From the NCBI RefSeq assembly GCF_002135335.1, contig NZ_NEGC01000004.1, positions 267,476 to 331,475 of the forward strand: a stretch of DNA of 64,000 nt, read 5' to 3'. The notes under the pieces are model-generated. The model saw only the letters and a program-made list of their open reading frames with translations. It was not told the origin of the DNA and searched no databases. This DNA comes from Acinetobacter sp. ANC 4470. Lineage in GTDB: Bacteria; Pseudomonadota; Gammaproteobacteria; Pseudomonadales; Moraxellaceae. Each line of letters opens with the position of its first letter. Within the stretch, counting starts at the first letter, position 1. Position numbers and translations under genes: made by a program. This document shows, one piece after another, positions 37,863 to 47,643 of this stretch.

Positions 37863-38072
37863 TTGATCAACTCCGCATTATGATGGTGCTTGCTGCAATT
37901 TAAGCCCTCTTCAATCTATTGCAAAATAAATTCGGCTAAAGTGCTACATTAAACCGTTTCAGACTTGGCAAGAAACTTCAAATGATCTGATTCGTTCTGG
38001 TCATTGCACTTCAAAAAATTATCATTACACTCAAAATCATAACAATTTTAAATTTATTATAAAGGAACAACT

Positions 38073-39278
38073 ATGAGCGAGGCCTACATCATTGATGCCA
38101 TTCGCACACCACGCGGAAAAGGGAAAAAAGACGGTTCACTGTATGAAGTGAAACCCATCACCCTACTCACCACATTGCTCAATGAACTGAAAGATCGTCA
38201 CCAACTGGATACCTCTAAAGTCGATGACATTGTGTTGGGCTGTGTCACCCCAATTGGTGATCAAGGTTCTGATATTGCCAAAACGGCTGCCATTGCGGCA
38301 GGTTGGGACAATGATGTTGCTGGCGTACAAATTAACCGTTTCTGTGCCTCAGGACTCGAGGCAGTTAATATGGCTGCACAAAAAGTCCGTTCAGGATGGG
38401 AAGATATTGTGGTTGCCGGTGGAGTTGAGTCGATGTCTCGCGTGCCGATGGGTTCAGACGGCGGCCCTTGGGCACTGGATCCTGAAACCAACATGGCAGC
38501 AAACTTTGTTCCCCAAGGAATTGGTGCAGATTTAATTGCAACAATTGATGGTTATACGCGTTCTGATGTCGATAATTTTGCCGAGAACTCACAAAAGAAA
38601 GCCGCTGCTGCACAAGCCAAAGGTTATTTTAATCAATCGATTATCCCTGTAAAAGATAAAGCAGGCGTCATTATTTTAGCTAAAGATGAATTTATTAAAC
38701 CCAATACCACTGCGGAAGGTTTAGCAAAACTCAATCCTAGCTTTGCCATGATGGGACAAATGGGTTTCGATGCCATCGCCCTACAAAAATATCCTGAAGT
38801 TCAAAATATTAACCATGTGCATCATGCAGGGAATTCATCAGGCATTGTCGATGGCGCTGCACTTGTTTTGTTGGCTTCTGAAAAAGCAGTTAAGGAGCAA
38901 GGGCTAAAACCGCGTGCCAAAGTTTTGGCAACGGCATTGGTCGGTAGTGACCCGACTATCATGTTGACAGGCCCTGCACCTGCTGCACGTAAAGCTTTAG
39001 CCAAAGCAGGCTTAACGATTAATGATATTGACCTGTTTGAAGTCAATGAAGCTTTTGCTGCGGTGGTGATGCGTTTTATCACAGAACTTAAGGTTGATCC
39101 TGCCAAAGTCAATGTTAATGGTGGTGCAATTGCAATGGGACATCCACTGGGTGCAACAGGCGCAATGATTTTAGGCACATTGCTAGATGAGTTGGAACGT
39201 CAAGGCAAAAAGCGTGGCCTTGCAACATTGTGTGTTGGTGGTGGTATGGGTATCGCAACGATTATTGAGTTGGTATAA
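38073..39278 (+). CDS. acetyl-CoA acyltransferase (thiolase I, FadA/FadI-like)
   Basis: The 401-residue thiolase has Cys91 in Asn-Arg-Phe-Cys-Ala-Ser-Gly, His in Gly-His-Pro-Leu-Gly-Ala-Thr-Gly, and Cys in Leu-Cys-Val-Gly-Gly-Gly-Met-Gly. It should cleave 3-ketoacyl-CoA at the end of the beta-oxidation spiral. It is 11 bases ahead of the bifunctional enzyme gene and clearly in one operon with it. Thiolase before the hydratase/dehydrogenase differs from fadBA order. AAAGGA precedes the ATG. Confidence 0.92.
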   Translation: MSEAYIIDAIRTPRGKGKKDGSLYEVKPITLLTTLLNELKDRHQLDTSKVDDIVLGCVTPIGDQGSDIAKTAAIAAGWDNDVAGVQINRFCASGLEAVNMAAQKVRSGWEDIVVAGGVESMSRVPMGSDGGPWALDPETNMAANFVPQGIGADLIATIDGYTRSDVDNFAENSQKKAAAAQAKGYFNQSIIPVKDKAGVIILAKDEFIKPNTTAEGLAKLNPSFAMMGQMGFDAIALQKYPEVQNINHVHHAGNSSGIVDGAALVLLASEKAVKEQGLKPRAKVLATALVGSDPTIMLTGPAPAARKALAKAGLTINDIDLFEVNEAFAAVVMRFITELKVDPAKVNVNGGAIAMGHPLGATGAMILGTLLDELERQGKKRGLATLCVGGGMGIATIIELV

Positions 39279-39289
39279 GGAGAACTATC

Positions 39290-41425
39290 ATGAGCGCAAT
39301 TCAATATGAAAAAAATGCTGATAATATCGTCATTTTAACTTTAGATTCTCCAAACCAATCTGCCAACACCATGAACGCTGATTTCCGCGCAGCACTGGAA
39401 GATACCGTTTCCAAGCTACAAGCCGATGCAGAAATTTCAGGCATTATTTTCCGTTCAGCGAAAAAAACTTTTTTTGCCGGTGGTGACCTCGATGAACTGA
39501 TTCAAGCAGAGCCAGAGCATGCCACAGCATTCTTTAACATGATTGAAGAGATGAAAGCCAAACTGCGTTATATCGAAACGCGTGGAATTCCTGTGGTCGC
39601 AGCCTTAAATGGTACGGCTCTGGGTGGCGGTTGGGAACTGGCTTTAGGCTGCCATCATCGTATTGCCTTAAATGATGCTAAAGCCAAGTTTGGCTTACCC
39701 GAAGTCACGCTAGGTTTACTACCAGGCGGTGGCGGTATCGTGCGTATGGTGCGCCTACTTGGTCTGCAAAATGCTTTTCCTTTCCTGATAGAAGGCAAAC
39801 AATTTACGGTTGATAAAGCCAAGTCCTTAGGCTTAATCCACGATACGGCTGAGTCTGAAGAAGAACTCTTCGAAAAAGCATTGGCTTGGGTCAAAGCCAA
39901 TCCAATATCGCAACAACCTTTTGATGTAAAAGGCTATAAAATCCCAGGTGGTGATCCCAAAACACCTGCTGTTGCTCAAGTGCTTGCGATTGCTCCCGCC
40001 ATGCTACGCGATAAAACCAAAGGGTGTTACCCTGCGCCTGAAGCCATCATGGCCGCAGCCGTTGAAGGTGCTCAAGTTGATGTCGATACTGCACTGACCA
40101 TTGAGTCTCGTTACTTTACTTACCTTGCCACAAGTCAAATTTCCAAAAATATGATTGGAACATTCTGGCACGGATTAAATGCAATTAAGTCTGGTGCAAG
40201 CCGTCCTAAAGATATCGCGAAATGGCAAGCAACAAAAGTCGGTGTACTTGGTGCAGGTATGATGGGTGCAGGTATTGCCTATACAACGGCAAGTAAAGGC
40301 ATTCAAGTTGTACTCAAGGATGTTACGCTGGAAAATGCAGAAAAAGGCAAAGCCTATAGCCAAAAACTGCTAGATAAAAAAGTATCACAAGGTCGGATGA
40401 CTGCCGAAAAACGTGAGCAAGTTTTAGCGTTTATTACGGCAACAGCATCTGCTGAGGAGTTACAAGGCTGTGATTTAATTATTGAAGCAGTTTTTGAAAA
40501 TCCAAAACTAAAAGCCAAAGTCACCCAAGAAGCTGAAAGCTATTTGATCGATGATGGTGTTATGGCTTCCAATACCTCGACCCTGCCGATTACAGAACTT
40601 GCCAAAGCCTCTAAAGACGATAGCCATTTTATTGGTCTACATTTCTTTAGCCCTGTCGACAAAATGCAACTGGTTGAAATTATTAAAGGTAAAAACACCT
40701 CAGCTGAAACATTAGCCAAAGCGTATGACTATGTACAGCAAATTGGCAAAATACCGATTGTGGTCAATGACAGTCGTGGTTTCTTTACCAGTCGCGTATT
40801 TGGTACCTTTGTTCAAGAAGGCTTACGTTTACTCGCGGAAGGGGTTCATCCTGCTAAAATTGAAATGGCAGCCCTTAAAGCAGGCATGCCTATAGGACCA
40901 CTTGCTATTCAAGATGAGGTGTCTCTGACCTTATCTGAACATATAGCAAATGAGACCCGTAAAGCCCTGCAAGCTGAAGGCAAAGACCTACCTCGCTCAG
41001 GTGCAGATGATGTGATTGAAACCATGATTCATCAATTTCAACGTAAAGGTAAAGCTGCGGGTGCGGGTTTCTATGAATATCCTGAAAATGCCAAAAAACA
41101 TTTATGGGATGGCTTAAGCCACTGGAAAAAAGACACGGATATTTCAGAACAGGAAATGATTGATCGCTTCCTGTTTGTACAGTCTTTAGATACTTTGCGA
41201 TGTTTTGAAGAAGGTGTTTTAGAATCCGTGGTCGATGCCAATGTCGGTTCTATTTTTGGTATTGGTTTTGCGCCTTGGACAGGTGGTGCATTGCAGTTTC
41301 TCAATCAATATGGTTTAGAAAAAGCCTTAATCCGTGCCAATACACTGCAAGCGAAATACGGTGAGCGTTTTAAAGCACCACAACTACTGATAGATAAAGC
41401 ACATACTGGCGAAAAAATTGCATAA
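39290..41425 (+). CDS. bifunctional enoyl-CoA hydratase / 3-hydroxyacyl-CoA dehydrogenase (FadJ/FadB-like)
   Basis: The 711-residue protein joins an N-terminal crotonase domain (Ala-Gly-Gly-Asp-Leu-Asp-Glu, Gly-Thr-Ala-Leu-Gly-Gly-Gly, and Leu-Pro-Glu-Val-Thr-Leu-Gly with the catalytic Glu) to an NAD-binding dehydrogenase with Gly-Ala-Gly-Met-Met-Gly-Ala-Gly near residue 318, the conserved His in Gly-Leu-His-Phe-Phe-Ser-Pro, and a second dehydrogenase C-domain. It performs two steps of beta-oxidation and should work with the thiolase encoded just upstream. The chain-length preference is unknown. The stop is followed by an AT-rich gap with a stem at 41448. Confidence 0.93.
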   Translation: MSAIQYEKNADNIVILTLDSPNQSANTMNADFRAALEDTVSKLQADAEISGIIFRSAKKTFFAGGDLDELIQAEPEHATAFFNMIEEMKAKLRYIETRGIPVVAALNGTALGGGWELALGCHHRIALNDAKAKFGLPEVTLGLLPGGGGIVRMVRLLGLQNAFPFLIEGKQFTVDKAKSLGLIHDTAESEEELFEKALAWVKANPISQQPFDVKGYKIPGGDPKTPAVAQVLAIAPAMLRDKTKGCYPAPEAIMAAAVEGAQVDVDTALTIESRYFTYLATSQISKNMIGTFWHGLNAIKSGASRPKDIAKWQATKVGVLGAGMMGAGIAYTTASKGIQVVLKDVTLENAEKGKAYSQKLLDKKVSQGRMTAEKREQVLAFITATASAEELQGCDLIIEAVFENPKLKAKVTQEAESYLIDDGVMASNTSTLPITELAKASKDDSHFIGLHFFSPVDKMQLVEIIKGKNTSAETLAKAYDYVQQIGKIPIVVNDSRGFFTSRVFGTFVQEGLRLLAEGVHPAKIEMAALKAGMPIGPLAIQDEVSLTLSEHIANETRKALQAEGKDLPRSGADDVIETMIHQFQRKGKAAGAGFYEYPENAKKHLWDGLSHWKKDTDISEQEMIDRFLFVQSLDTLRCFEEGVLESVVDANVGSIFGIGFAPWTGGALQFLNQYGLEKALIRANTLQAKYGERFKAPQLLIDKAHTGEKIA

Positions 41426-41447
41426 TATCTGCTGATAAATACACAAT

Positions 41448-41486
41448 ATGATCGCTCTTTTTTCCATTCAAGATTAGGGCGATCAT
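41448..41486 (+). other. hairpin after the fad operon
   Basis: ATGATCGC and GCGATCAT are perfect complements 23 bases apart; a T run lies in the loop rather than after the stem, so terminator function is doubtful. It may mark the end of the operon transcript. Confidence 0.35.
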
Positions 41487-41714
41487 ATCTCAATCATTTT
41501 TTCTCATTCAAAACACATCTCCACCTTTGATGTTCTTATGTTCAAAGTAGATATAAATTTGGTCATATTTAAAATAAAAATCAGGATTTTAATATTGACT
41601 TTAATCTCTTACTTAAATAAAAGGGTTCAGTCATTTATTCATCGGCTTTCAAACAATAATGTGTTATAAAGTTACATAATTCTGATTTATTTTTATCCAT
41701 TTTGGTATTTTCTC

Positions 41715-42047
41715 ATGACTGATAACACTTCTCCTGAAAAATCGCCTTGGGGTTGGAAAGCCCTCATTATCGCTTTTATTTTAAGTGCTTTTTTCCTCGG
41801 CTTTTTCTATCTTGCTATAAGCAACGAACCTGATTACATGCCAAGTCAGAAGCGTGCTGAGAGCAATCAGACCGCTTTTAAAAATGCACCAGTCATGTCT
41901 CAAGAAGCACTGACTGAAGCTGAAAAACAAAAAAATCTAAGTGAGGCAAGTGCGTCAGCAACCACAGAAGCTCCTCATATGCCGGCAGACGAGCATGCTG
42001 GGATGGCAGAAAATAAAACAGCAACAGAATCTGAACAGGGTCATTAA
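41715..42047 (+). CDS. single-pass membrane protein of unknown function
   Basis: The 110-residue protein has one hydrophobic segment (about residues 15-33, after Pro-Trp-Gly-Trp-Lys) and an acidic Ala/Glu/Ser-rich tail of about 75 residues, probably outside the membrane. No domain was recognised. No ribosome site is visible before the ATG, so the start is uncertain. A terminator follows. Confidence 0.5.
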   Translation: MTDNTSPEKSPWGWKALIIAFILSAFFLGFFYLAISNEPDYMPSQKRAESNQTAFKNAPVMSQEALTEAEKQKNLSEASASATTEAPHMPADEHAGMAENKTATESEQGH

Positions 42048-42065
42048 TTTTTAGATTCATCAAAT

Positions 42066-42094
42066 AAAAGCCACGAAAAGTGGCTTTTATTTTT
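42066..42094 (+). terminator. terminator
   Basis: AAAAGCCAC and GTGGCTTTT form a stem around GAAAA, followed by a T-rich stretch. It may also serve the convergent GNAT gene. Confidence 0.8.
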
Positions 42095-42112
42095 TCAAAA
42101 TCAATCATTCCA

Positions 42113-42538
42113 TCAAGCAAATAAAAGCCTCATATCTACATGTGGAATGCCACAATCCAAATATTCATCGCCCTGAACTTTAAAACCCAAACTTTCATAA
42201 AATGCGATGGCATGAACCTGTGCCGACAACTTTAAAAATTCACGTTGTTCATGTTTCGCCTGCTGAATAATTTCAAGCATCAACACACGACCAACGCCCT
42301 TGCCACGATATTCCTTAAGTACAGCCACACGCCCGACACTGTTATTTTTCAAAAGTCGTGCCGTAGCAATCGGCTGATGCTGATCTAAAACCACAAAATG
42401 TAAAGAAATGGCATCTTCTGCATCCCATTCATCTTCAGGTGCAATTTGTTGTTCTTGAATAAACACCGTCTCACGAATGTATTTGGCATCTTGCTGTAAA
42501 TCAGTCCACAGACCTGAATATATCTTAAACTCTGACAT
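42113..42538 (-). CDS. GNAT family N-acetyltransferase (ElaA/YjcF-like)
   Basis: The 141-residue protein has an N-terminal Ile-Arg-x-Thr-Val-Phe-Ile-Xaa-Glu-Gln motif typical of the ElaA/YjcF branch, and the acetyl-CoA-binding motif A, Arg-Val-Ala-Val-Leu-x-x-x-Arg-Gly-Lys-Gly-Val-Gly, near residues 70-84. The substrate is unknown. An AGGA lies 11 bases upstream of the start. Confidence 0.82.
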   Translation of the reverse strand: MSEFKIYSGLWTDLQQDAKYIRETVFIQEQQIAPEDEWDAEDAISLHFVVLDQHQPIATARLLKNNSVGRVAVLKEYRGKGVGRVLMLEIIQQAKHEQREFLKLSAQVHAIAFYESLGFKVQGDEYLDCGIPHVDMRLLFA

Positions 42539-42595
42539 TACAATTTTTTATCCTAGAACTAAAAGCAACTTGAACACTATTTTTAACAACTTAAA

Positions 42596-43822
42596 TTAAC
42601 ACTTTTCGCCAATATTTTGCTGATCCCACTGATGATTCAGTAACAATTCAAGTGAATGTTTTTGAATACCATACATTTGTTTTAACGCCACAATTTGCGC
42701 TAAAACTGCCTGATCAGGTGCTTCAAAATCTTGACGTTTGGTCGCCAAAATCATTTTATTTTTACTGGTATGTTCCAAAGCCACAAACTCAAAAACTTTG
42801 GTTTCATAGCCATAGGCTTTTAACAATAAGGCACGAATGGTATCGGTCAGCATTTCCGCTTGTTGTCCAGCATGAATCCCAAATTGCAACATCGGCTTCA
42901 ACACAGCTGGACTTTGCATTTGTGGACGTAATTCTTTATGGCAACACGGCGCGCACATAATCATTTGGGCATTTAAACGAATTCCTGTATGAATGGCAAA
43001 ATCCGTGGCCACGTCACAGGCATGTAGTGCAATCATCACATCTAAGTGTTCAGGTTGATAGGTTCGGACATCACCTTGGAAAAAATCCAGTTGCGTAAAT
43101 TGCGATTCTTGCACCACCTTTTGACAAAATTCGACCATTTTAGGGTTCAGCTCGACCCCAGTGACAAATGGCGTTTGACCTTGTTTGGCTAAATAGTCAT
43201 ATAAAGCAAAGGTCAGATAACCTTTACCCGAACCAAAATCAACCACACGTAAAGTATGCTCTTGCGGCGTAATTTGAGCTAAAGCACCTGAAAAAATTTC
43301 CACAAATTTATTAATCTGTTTCCACTTACGCGCCATGCTTGGAATAATTTGTGCTTTGTTGTCGGTAATCCCTAACGGTTGTAAAAAATAACTGTCTTGA
43401 TCAACATAACGATGCTTGGCACGATCATGCCCCTGTTGGTGTTCTAAAGTCTGAGACTTTGCTACAGCTTGATTTTTAGTGACCGTTAACATGGCTTTTT
43501 TCTTATTCTTTTTCAGTTGTAGCTCCTCGGTACTGGTAAAAAGATTGGCTTGCTTACAGTGTGCCAATAAATTTTGAATGAGTTGCTGCGCTTCTGCCAA
43601 AGGATAGTTTTTCGTGACATCCTGAGTCTTATAACGATACAGGCCACTTAAAACAGGCTGATCTTGTAATAAAATAACGCGTAACGTGATTTTCTCTAAA
43701 TGTTCTAATTCACCTTTATATTGGCTCAGAATTATTCGATCAAAACTTTGTGTTTCAATAGCTTGCTGAAAGGCATCTAAGAATTGTTGTTCCTGAATAA
43801 AAGAAGAAGCCAATTGCGACAT
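42596..43822 (-). CDS. SAM-dependent methyltransferase, METTL25-like
   Basis: The 408-residue protein has a class I SAM-binding site (Val-Val-Asp-Phe-Gly-Ser-Gly-Lys-Gly-Tyr-Leu-Thr near residue 196), Gly-Val-Glu-Leu-Asn-Pro as the acidic loop, and the two marks of the METTL25-type group: His-Ala-Cys-Asp-x-Ala-Thr-Asp and Ala-Pro-Cys-Cys-His-Lys-Glu. The roughly 180-residue N-terminal part, rich in Gln, has no recognised fold. Several bacterial members are annotated as RNA methyltransferases without direct proof, so the substrate is open. It is divergent from the HlyIII gene. Confidence 0.78.
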   Translation of the reverse strand: MSQLASSFIQEQQFLDAFQQAIETQSFDRIILSQYKGELEHLEKITLRVILLQDQPVLSGLYRYKTQDVTKNYPLAEAQQLIQNLLAHCKQANLFTSTEELQLKKNKKKAMLTVTKNQAVAKSQTLEHQQGHDRAKHRYVDQDSYFLQPLGITDNKAQIIPSMARKWKQINKFVEIFSGALAQITPQEHTLRVVDFGSGKGYLTFALYDYLAKQGQTPFVTGVELNPKMVEFCQKVVQESQFTQLDFFQGDVRTYQPEHLDVMIALHACDVATDFAIHTGIRLNAQMIMCAPCCHKELRPQMQSPAVLKPMLQFGIHAGQQAEMLTDTIRALLLKAYGYETKVFEFVALEHTSKNKMILATKRQDFEAPDQAVLAQIVALKQMYGIQKHSLELLLNHQWDQQNIGEKC

Positions 43823-43923
43823 GAAGATAACTCGAATAAATTAAGCTGTGAGTGTAAAACTTCTTACTTTAAAGGTAAAATCTCATTACTATACAAATGT
43901 ATTTTTAATTATAGAAATCAACC

Positions 43924-44565
43924 ATGACGTCTTTCAATATTCAATCTTACGATCCACGTGAAGAGCAAATTAATGCAATGAGTCATGCACTTGGCGCAAT
44001 ACTCGCAGTTATTGCGAGTATCTTGCTGTTGATTAAAGGCAATTATTTACCACTAGGACAATTTCTGGGCTTATCTGTCTATGCGTTCAGTATGATCCTA
44101 CTTTTTTCAAGTTCCGCCCTTTATCACTTTGCCACTGACGACACCAAACGTTATTGGTACAAAAAACTGGATCACACCGCTATTTATTATTTGATTGCTG
44201 GAACCTATACCCCTTTTTTATCTATCGCGCTTCCAACAACAAAGGCACATTACTTATTAATTGCGCTTTGGGTTATTGCTGTTATTGGTACACTATTCAA
44301 GTTAGTTTTCATCCATCGTTTTCAGAAAATTTCGCTCTTCGCTTATCTGCTGATGGGCTGGCTTGCCGTACTGGTCATGGATGATATGCAACGCTTTTTA
44401 AGTGAACAAGCTTTAACCTACCTCATCATTGGCGGGCTTGCTTATACCATTGGTGCATTGTTTTATGCCTTAAAAAGAGTAAGATACACCCATGCTATCT
44501 GGCATGTTTTTGTATTGATTGGTGCTGGATCACATTTCTTAGCCATCTATCTTTACGTGATATAA
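43924..44565 (+). CDS. hemolysin III family (PAQR) membrane protein
   Basis: The 213-residue protein has seven membrane segments and family marks His-Ala-Leu-Gly-Ala-Ile-Leu, Ser-Ser-Ser-Ala-Leu-Tyr-His, Asp-His-Thr-Ala-Ile-Tyr-Tyr-Leu-Ile-Ala-Gly-Thr-Tyr-Thr-Pro, and Ile-Trp-His-Val-Phe-Val-x-Xaa-Gly-Ala-x-x-His. Those His and Asp residues form the zinc site in the PAQR fold. The hemolytic activity of the name is rarely shown; a role in membrane homeostasis is likelier. Confidence 0.9.
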   Translation: MTSFNIQSYDPREEQINAMSHALGAILAVIASILLLIKGNYLPLGQFLGLSVYAFSMILLFSSSALYHFATDDTKRYWYKKLDHTAIYYLIAGTYTPFLSIALPTTKAHYLLIALWVIAVIGTLFKLVFIHRFQKISLFAYLLMGWLAVLVMDDMQRFLSEQALTYLIIGGLAYTIGALFYALKRVRYTHAIWHVFVLIGAGSHFLAIYLYVI

Positions 44566-44707
44566 CCCTCTATTTCTACATTTTTTAGCAACCCTAAATT
44601 CGTAGACATAAGTCGGTATTTCGTATTTTTTTAAGAAATTACGCTTTTTTTAAAAAGATTACCCTTTTAAAACTAATTTTTTATTTTTAATAAGCGTAAG
44701 GTCATCC

Positions 44708-46024
44708 ATGACATCATCAAATTCTATTATTGCGACTCCAGAAGCCGCTACAAATTCTAAAACACGTGTACTTACCGCAAGCCTTGTTGGTACAACAATC
44801 GAGTTTTTCGATTTTTATATTTATGCCACAGCTGCCGTTATTATCTTCCCTCATCTGTTCTTTCCTGCAAGTACAGACCCGACCACAGCAACCATCCAAT
44901 CGTTAGCCACATTTGCAATTGCCTTTATTGCTCGCCCTATTGGTGCAGCACTATTTGGACATTTAGGTGACCGTATTGGACGTAAAGCCACACTGGTTGC
45001 AGCATTGCTGACCATGGGTATCTCAACGGTATGTATCGGTTTACTACCCACCTATGCGCAAATTGGTATTGCTGCGCCACTGCTACTGGCACTTTGTCGT
45101 TTAGGGCAAGGACTTGGTTTAGGCGGTGAATGGAGTGGTGCGGTATTACTTGCAACCGAAAATGCACCTGAAGGTAAACGTGCTTGGTATGGCATGTTCC
45201 CGCAACTCGGGGCACCTATCGGCTTTATTTTAGCAACAGGTTCCTTTTTAACCCTAGGTGCATTGATGTCTGAAGCAGACTTCATGCAATGGGGCTGGCG
45301 TATTCCATTCATTGCCAGTTCACTGCTGGTAATTGTTGGTCTTTGGATTCGTCTAAAACTGCACGAAACACCTGCATTCCAGAAAGTCTTGGATAAGCAA
45401 AAAGAAGTCAATATTCCATTTAAAGAAGTCATGACCAAACATTGGCGCATGCTTATTTTGGGTACAATCGCTGCTATTTGTACCTTTGTCGTGTTCTATT
45501 TAACCACAGTCTTCGCACTCAACTGGGGAACTACACAACTTGGTTATACCCGTGCCGAATTCTTAAAACTTCAATTGATTGCGACGTTTTGCTTTGCTGC
45601 ATTCATTCCTCTTTCTGCGATATTCGCTGAAAAGTTTGGACGTAGAGCGACATCCGTTGGTGTGTGTATTGCCTGTGCGTTATTCGGTTTAGTGTTCTCA
45701 AGTATGCTTGAATCTGGCAGCACAGTTATGGTCTTTCTGTTCCTATGCTTAGGTTTATCCTTGATGGGCATGACCTATGGTCCAATCGGAACAGTACTGT
45801 CTGAAATCTTCCCGACTTCAGTTCGTTATACCGGTTCTGCATTAACCTTTAACCTTGCAGGTATTTTTGGAGCATCTTTTGCACCATTGATTGCAACCAA
45901 ACTTGCCACTACTTATGGTTTACAAGCAGTCGGTTATTATTTAACAGCTGCATCCATCTTGTCACTTCTTGCTTTCTTAGCCATTCGTGAAACAAAAAAT
46001 GATGACGTAAATAACCAAGTTTAA
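44708..46024 (+). CDS. MFS transporter, metabolite:H+ symporter (MHS) group
   Basis: The 438-residue permease has 12 membrane segments. The loop Gly-Asp-Arg-Ile-Gly-Arg-Lys-Ala between TM2 and TM3 and Arg-Leu-Gly-Gln-Gly-Leu-Gly-Leu-Gly-Gly-Glu-Trp are typical of the MHS group (ShiA, YhjE, KgtP, ProP). TM1 has Glu-Phe-Phe-Asp-Phe-Tyr-Ile-Tyr, as in YhjE. The substrate is probably an organic acid or an osmolyte; none can be named. AAGG precedes the ATG by seven bases. Confidence 0.85.
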   Translation: MTSSNSIIATPEAATNSKTRVLTASLVGTTIEFFDFYIYATAAVIIFPHLFFPASTDPTTATIQSLATFAIAFIARPIGAALFGHLGDRIGRKATLVAALLTMGISTVCIGLLPTYAQIGIAAPLLLALCRLGQGLGLGGEWSGAVLLATENAPEGKRAWYGMFPQLGAPIGFILATGSFLTLGALMSEADFMQWGWRIPFIASSLLVIVGLWIRLKLHETPAFQKVLDKQKEVNIPFKEVMTKHWRMLILGTIAAICTFVVFYLTTVFALNWGTTQLGYTRAEFLKLQLIATFCFAAFIPLSAIFAEKFGRRATSVGVCIACALFGLVFSSMLESGSTVMVFLFLCLGLSLMGMTYGPIGTVLSEIFPTSVRYTGSALTFNLAGIFGASFAPLIATKLATTYGLQAVGYYLTAASILSLLAFLAIRETKNDDVNNQV

Positions 46025-46038
46025 TGTCGCCACACCCT

Positions 46039-46070
46039 AAAAAAACCAGCGTCATTACGCTGGTTTTTTT
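46039..46070 (+). terminator. terminator
   Basis: AAAAACCAGCG and CGCTGGTTTTT form a long stem with loop TCATTA, then T. It is shared with the convergent minus-strand gene. Confidence 0.9.
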
Positions 46071-46102
46071 ATATAATTTTTATGGCTGTTTATATAGTTT
46101 TC

Positions 46103-46447
46103 TCAGATTTGTTCATCACTTAACATTTCTTGATAGATCTCTTCAAAAACCATGCGATCGCCACCTGCATTGTAATAACTTGGAACAATATAAGTCACCA
46201 GTTGGCGATAGCGTTCTGTGCCATATAAATGCTCAAGCAATGCTTCCACATTATTTTCATCAAAGCCAAATGCCGCGACCAGTTGCTCAAATTTTTGATA
46301 AAATGCACGCGCAAATTCTGGCGTATTCACCTCATCCTTTCCTACTTGCTGAAAATCCTTTTCTAACGTGATTAAACCCACTTCGAGCTGTGCCGATTGC
46401 GTTTCTGTTAAAGCGAAAAACTGACCCACTTCTTGCGAAAAAGACAT
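46103..46447 (-). CDS. protein of unknown function
   Basis: The 114-residue, acidic, probably helical protein starts at an ATG with AGGAGGAG directly upstream, an unusually strong ribosome site. It has no membrane segment or signal peptide. No family was recognised. It lies between the MFS gene and the metallophosphoesterase gene and has no obvious partner. Confidence 0.65.
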   Translation of the reverse strand: MSFSQEVGQFFALTETQSAQLEVGLITLEKDFQQVGKDEVNTPEFARAFYQKFEQLVAAFGFDENNVEALLEHLYGTERYRQLVTYIVPSYYNAGGDRMVFEEIYQEMLSDEQI

Positions 46448-46521
46448 TGTCTCCTCCTATGGTTCTTAATTTAATCTTTATCATATCGCAATTTCTCAAC
46501 ACGAAAATTTATATTTCAGCG

Positions 46522-47532
46522 TTAAATCAGCTCAATAATATCAATAGTTGGGGGGACGCGAAAACGAAATGGTACACCGACCATGCCTGTTCCCACCGTC
46601 ACAAATACATTGGCATTTTCGTGTTGATACAGCCCCTTCTTGTGTCCAAGAATAGAGACTTTCTTCATAATATAGTTGGTGAGCCACGGCAGCTCCACTT
46701 GCCCACCATGCGTATGCCCTGACAGCATCAATGGACGTGTTGGCAATTTTGGCACCATATCTACCGTATCAGGATTATGTGATAAAAGTATCCATGGCTT
46801 ATCTTGCGGTAAGTCTGGCATATAACGCATATCGGTTTTTCCTGCCCATAAATCACCGACCCCAAGCAAACGAAATTCATTAAACTCCACCATCTGACCT
46901 TCAATATCAATCACATTATTGACCTTCAAAGCATGTTTTAATAAATTTTGAATCGGTGGTCCGGGATATTGCTCATCATGATTGCCATTAACCGAATAAA
47001 CCGGTGCTTTAATATCTTTTAAAATCGCCAGTTCATCTGCAAGTGTATTTTCTGGTTCATAAGTCCAATCCCCAGCAACCACAACCAAATCTGGGTTCTG
47101 CTGATTAATTTTCGCTACAATAATATTGAGTTGACGTTCATGTCCTGAAAATAAACCAATATGTAAATCGGCAATCAGTGCAATTTTAATCGGCTGCTGC
47201 ATTTTTTGATCGGGATTCAACTGATATTGCATGGTTTTCACCCCGACATGATGGGGTTCAATAAAGCGTGCATAAATCAGCAAACAACTGAGTAAGAAAA
47301 TAAAAATGGCTTCATGAATAGAGTAATAACCACTCCACCCTGCATACAAGCTGAAGAAAAATAAAGGAAAAAGTAAATAAGATAAATAAAATGCCAATAA
47401 ATGAACAAAGGCTTTAAATGGATGAATGGTTTCAGTACGCGTTTGACTTAGCCATGCCTGTGCAACACACCAAACTCCGATCACGACAAAACTGATATAA
47501 AAATAAAAAACGACTGAGTGTGTATCCCACAT
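46522..47532 (-). CDS. membrane-anchored metallophosphoesterase (YkuE-like)
   Basis: The 336-residue protein has about three hydrophobic segments in its first 95 residues, then a calcineurin-type domain: Asp-Leu-His (Ala-Leu-Ile-Ala-Asp-Leu-His-Ile-Gly), Gly-Asp-Trp, Gly-Asn-His-Asp-Glu and Gly-His-Thr-His-Gly-Gly-Gln, which bind two metals. The domain order matches YkuE-type phosphoesterases. The C-terminus lies on the same side as the N-terminal loops. The substrate may be a lipid or peptidoglycan precursor phosphate but is not known. Confidence 0.85.
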   Translation of the reverse strand: MWDTHSVVFYFYISFVVIGVWCVAQAWLSQTRTETIHPFKAFVHLLAFYLSYLLFPLFFFSLYAGWSGYYSIHEAIFIFLLSCLLIYARFIEPHHVGVKTMQYQLNPDQKMQQPIKIALIADLHIGLFSGHERQLNIIVAKINQQNPDLVVVAGDWTYEPENTLADELAILKDIKAPVYSVNGNHDEQYPGPPIQNLLKHALKVNNVIDIEGQMVEFNEFRLLGVGDLWAGKTDMRYMPDLPQDKPWILLSHNPDTVDMVPKLPTRPLMLSGHTHGGQVELPWLTNYIMKKVSILGHKKGLYQHENANVFVTVGTGMVGVPFRFRVPPTIDIIELI

Positions 47533-47643
47533 AGTAACTTCTCTAATGATAACGATGATATGACATCATTCATCTCTTTTGATATTTATCTTTTCACAGC
47601 TGGCACTTATACTCAAACCAATTTTTGGTATTGTTTATAAAAT

